This document shows positions 23,825 through 25,578 of a DNA stretch of 25,578 nucleotides, piece by piece. How positions within the stretch are numbered: the first letter of the stretch is position 1; every line of letters starts with the position of its first letter. The stretch is from CAIVAT01 sp037141055 (GTDB lineage Bacteria; Bacteroidota; Bacteroidia; Bacteroidales; FEN-979), in assembly GCA_037141055.1 (NCBI GenBank), contig JBAXDH010000055.1:1-25578 (forward strand), in the 5' to 3' direction. The translations under genes and the position numbers were made by a program. The notes below the pieces were generated by a model that worked only from the letters and a program-made list of their open reading frames with translations, searched no databases and was not told the origin of the DNA.

Positions 23825-24022
23825 ATGATTATCGTACCTGTTAAAGAAGGCGAAAGCATTGACAGATCTCTGAAGAAACTGAAACGTAAATTCGAAAAGA
23901 CCGGCGTTGTGAAAGAACTTCGCGAGCGTCAGAAATTTACCAAACCCTCCATCAAGCACAGGGAAGCAGTCAACAAGGCGATTTATATTCAGAAGATCCA
24001 GGACGCTGAAGCCGCCAAGTAG
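23825..24022 (+). CDS. rpsU: Small ribosomal subunit protein bS21
   Basis: A 65-residue basic protein of the 30S platform next to the 3' end of 16S rRNA. Seen: MIIVPVKEGESIDRSLKKLKRKFEKTG, then a long basic helix (VKELRERQKFTKPSIKHREAVNKA) typical of bS21. I chose ATG 23825; the upstream frame contains the promoter. In Flavobacterium bS21 has been shown to help hide the anti-Shine-Dalgarno, and rpsU there carries a strong Shine-Dalgarno for feedback. Here I see only AAGCGAGCGAAAAGC before the start, so that arrangement is not visible. A terminator-like structure follows. Confidence 0.95.
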   Translation: MIIVPVKEGESIDRSLKKLKRKFEKTGVVKELRERQKFTKPSIKHREAVNKAIYIQKIQDAEAAK

Positions 24023-24040
24023 CAGTAGTTGAATTATTTC

Positions 24041-24122
24041 AAGAAGAAATTTTGTTTCCGGTAAATATTTTCGTATATTTATCGTGTGATTCGTTATCGG
24101 CAAAATTTCTTCTTACTTTTTT
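24041..24122 (+). terminator. Nested hairpin with T tract between rpsU and xerC
   Basis: AAGAAGAAATTTTG (24041-24054) is perfectly complementary to 24101-24114 and is followed by AC and six T (24117-24122). The 46-nt interior folds into its own hairpin (24059-24068 with 24075-24084, one G-U pair). As RNA from rpsU this would be a terminator or attenuator. It ends 7 nt before the recombinase start codon. Confidence 0.6.
24051..24081 (+). promoter_or_regulatory. Candidate promoter of the recombinase, inside the hairpin
   Basis: TTTG (24051-24054), 19 nt, then TATATTTA (24074-24081), one base short of TAnnTTTG. A start near 24088 would omit the 5' arm of the large hairpin, so such transcripts could not form the terminator. 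Confidence 0.5.
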
Positions 24123-24129
24123 GTGACAG

Positions 24130-25005
24130 GTGAAGCAACGCTTTCTCGCATATCTTCAATACGAAAAACGGTATTCTGATCACACCGTAACCGCCTACCG
24201 GACCGACCTGGATCAGTTTCATGAATATCTTCAAACCCAATACAATACTATTAATATTACGGAGGTAACCCACCCGATAATCCGATCGTGGCTTGTCGAA
24301 CTGATGGAGAATCATGTTACTTCGCGCACGGTTACCCGCAAACTGACCACCCTCAGGTCGTTTTTCAAATACCTGGTTCGTGAAAGTGTTTTGGTCGTCA
24401 ACCCGATGCAGAAAATTACCTCCCCTAAAATTTCAAAAAAGTTACCGGTTTTTATTGAAAAGGATAAAATGGATTTGCTGCTGGATAAGGTTGCATTCGA
24501 AGACGGTTATCCCGGGATCCGCGACAGGCTGATCATCGAATTGTTTTATTCTGCCGGCATCCGTTTGTCTGAACTGGTCAGTCTGAAAGAAACGGATATT
24601 GATTTTCACTACGATACAATAAAGGTACTGGGGAAACGAAATAAAGAACGGCTGATTCCGTTCAGTAACAAAATGGTATTCCTGATGAAAGTATACCTGG
24701 TGGAAAAAAGGAATTCATTTGGAGAGACCAACGACATGTTCCTCACAGATAAAGGTAACCGGATCTATCCCCGGATGGTTTATCGCATCGTTACACACCA
24801 CCTGGGAAAGGTAACAACGCTTGAAAAGAAAAGCCCGCACGTGCTGCGCCATACATTCGCAACACATCTGTTAAACAACGGTGCCGAACTGAATGCAGTA
24901 AAGGAACTTCTGGGCCATGCCAGTCTTTCGGCAACCCAGGTCTATACCCACAACACAATCGATAAATTGAAGAGAATCTACAAACAAGCCCATCCAAAGG
25001 CATAA
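24130..25005 (+). CDS. xerC: Tyrosine recombinase, XerC/XerD family
   Basis: Site-specific recombinase expected to resolve chromosome dimers at dif with a partner Xer. It has 291 residues from GTG 24130 (no Shine-Dalgarno). Seen: the N-terminal SAM-like domain (about 1-85, FLAYLQYEKRYSDHTVTAYRTDL) and the catalytic domain (about 105-285) with all six residues: Arg145 (GIRLSEL), Lys169 (LGKRNKER), His237 and Arg240 (HVLRHTFATH), His263 (LGHAS) and Tyr272 (QVYTHN). The size and the rpsU/hpf context indicate the housekeeping Xer rather than an integrase; I cannot tell XerC from XerD by sequence alone. hpf follows after 14 bp, so the two are likely co-transcribed. Confidence 0.93.
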   Translation: MKQRFLAYLQYEKRYSDHTVTAYRTDLDQFHEYLQTQYNTINITEVTHPIIRSWLVELMENHVTSRTVTRKLTTLRSFFKYLVRESVLVVNPMQKITSPKISKKLPVFIEKDKMDLLLDKVAFEDGYPGIRDRLIIELFYSAGIRLSELVSLKETDIDFHYDTIKVLGKRNKERLIPFSNKMVFLMKVYLVEKRNSFGETNDMFLTDKGNRIYPRMVYRIVTHHLGKVTTLEKKSPHVLRHTFATHLLNNGAELNAVKELLGHASLSATQVYTHNTIDKLKRIYKQAHPKA

Positions 25006-25007
25006 AA

Positions 25008-25015
25008 AAGGAGGT
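25008..25015 (+). promoter_or_regulatory. Perfect Shine-Dalgarno of hpf
   Basis: AAGGAGGT ends 4 nt before the ATG at 25020 (5 nt from the GGAGG core), full complementarity to the 16S anti-Shine-Dalgarno at a workable distance. No other start in the window has such a site. Confidence 0.85.
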
Positions 25016-25019
25016 CGGA

Positions 25020-25319
25020 ATGAATGTTAAAATTAACTCTGTCCATTTTAAGGCTGATAAAAAGCTGGAAACGTTTATCAATGACAGACTTGAAAAACTG
25101 CACACGTTTTTCGAAGGAGTTATTGGCAGTGAGGTGATCCTGAAAATGGACAATACTGAAACGCGCGAGAATAAAATTGCCGAAGTGCGATTATTAATAA
25201 AGGGATATGATCTTTTTGCAAAAAAGGAGGCTACAACATTTGAAGCAGCAATTGATCTTGCTGCGGAAGCTTTACGCAAGCAACTCGTCAAGCATAAAGA
25301 AAAAGTGAGGGGGATTTAA
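25020..25319 (+). CDS. hpf: Ribosome hibernation-promoting factor / RaiA family
   Basis: A 99-residue protein of the short HPF/RaiA family, which binds the decoding region of the 30S subunit and idles ribosomes in slow growth. Seen: MNVKINSVHFKADKKLETFINDRLEKL (first strand and helix), a central strand AEVRLLIKGYDLFAKKEATTFEAAIDLAAEALRKQL, and a basic end KHKEKVRG; no long-form dimerisation domain. It follows the recombinase by 14 bp and is the only gene here with a perfect Shine-Dalgarno. A strong hairpin lies 21 bp downstream. Position between xerC and a tRNA group matches a conserved Bacteroidota order. Confidence 0.93.
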   Translation: MNVKINSVHFKADKKLETFINDRLEKLHTFFEGVIGSEVILKMDNTETRENKIAEVRLLIKGYDLFAKKEATTFEAAIDLAAEALRKQLVKHKEKVRGI

Positions 25320-25340
25320 TCCTATTGCACATTTAACTGG

Positions 25341-25372
25341 CGAGGAGGCAACCCGAAAAGGTTGCCTCCTCG
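25341..25372 (+). terminator. Terminator after hpf
   Basis: CGAGGAGGCAACC (25341-25353) pairs perfectly over 13 bp with 25360-25372 around a CGAAAA loop. Only a short T run (GTTTA) follows, so termination may be partly Rho-dependent, or the hairpin may protect the 3' end. Confidence 0.75.
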
Positions 25373-25466
25373 GTTTATGAAAACCCAGTGGTGACAAGTG
25401 TTTTGGAGTTCGGTACAGAATTTGCTAAAAAAAATGGCTTTTTTTAGGCATTATTTTCAAAAATCC

Positions 25467-25497
25467 TTGTTTCGTATTCAAATAGTTCATACTTTTG
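25467..25497 (+). promoter_or_regulatory. Strong promoter of the tRNA transcript
   Basis: TTG (25467-25469), 20 nt, then TACTTTTG (25490-25497), followed by CAGTCCTTTT. It has the same layout as the rpsU promoter. The transcript would start near 25504, and its first bases can form a small CCTTTT/AAAAGG hairpin (25502-25516) ahead of the tRNA. Confidence 0.8.
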
Positions 25498-25524
25498 CAG
25501 TCCTTTTCAAAAAAGGTAAAGCTC

Positions 25525-25578
25525 GCCGATGTAGCTCAGCTGGTAGAGCAGCTGATTTGTAATCAGCTGGTCGGCGGT
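25525..25578 (+). tRNA. tRNA-Thr (anticodon TGT), 5' part only
   Basis: Seen: 5' acceptor strand GCCGATG, D arm GCTC...GAGC, and an anticodon stem GCTGA/TCAGC around the loop TTTGTAA with anticodon TGT. The variable loop and the start of the T stem are cut by the window end. In many Bacteroidota this is the first of a tRNA group leading to tuf and secE, which would lie beyond the window. Confidence 0.92.

Overview
The window reads as chromosomal DNA of a member of the Bacteroidota. The evidence is a SusC/SusD pair, lipoproteins with short lipobox signals, two proteins ending in a type IX secretion (T9SS) sorting domain, promoters of the Bacteroidota type (-33 TTG, about 19-20 nt, -7 TAnnTTTG), mostly absent Shine-Dalgarno sites, and the block rpsU / xerC-type recombinase / hpf / tRNA. 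I cannot assign a genus.

Layout. 1-87: 3' half of a tRNA-Val(GAC) and its terminator. 307-1618 (minus): two tandem paralogous lipoproteins. 1848-4760 (plus): a metallo-beta-lactamase/beta-CASP hydrolase and pyruvate kinase, separated by a foldable repeat-like element. 4843-5390: a small outer-membrane barrel gene broken by a one-base frameshift, convergent with an intact barrel gene (5372-5974, minus), which follows ppnP (6002-6283, minus).

6635-16059 (plus) is a polysaccharide utilisation locus for starch-like alpha-glucan: SusC transporter, SusD binding lipoprotein, a SusE/F-like lipoprotein with two 104-residue repeats, and a GH13 amylase carrying a T9SS domain. The model is cleavage at the surface by the amylase, capture by SusD and SusE/F, and import by SusC. 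No regulator gene lies in the window, but a 16-bp LacI-type palindrome sits upstream of susC.

16122-21312 (plus) is a tightly packed five-gene operon and the best candidate for an undescribed system. It encodes a two-domain relative of the archaeal tRNA-modifying enzyme TiaS, a six-helix membrane protein resembling an ECF S component, a lipoprotein, a TonB-dependent receptor and a T9SS-secreted protein. My reading is an envelope-spanning uptake route for an unknown compound coupled to a TiaS-like, possibly ATP-using, cytoplasmic enzyme.

21457-23661 encodes a dipeptidyl peptidase IV homologue. 23741-25578 is the translation block: rpsU, the recombinase, hpf with a rare perfect Shine-Dalgarno, then the 5' part of tRNA-Thr(TGT). 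Four intergenic spots carry short arrays with a strict 7-bp period, and the rpsU-xerC gap nests a promoter inside a terminator-like hairpin.
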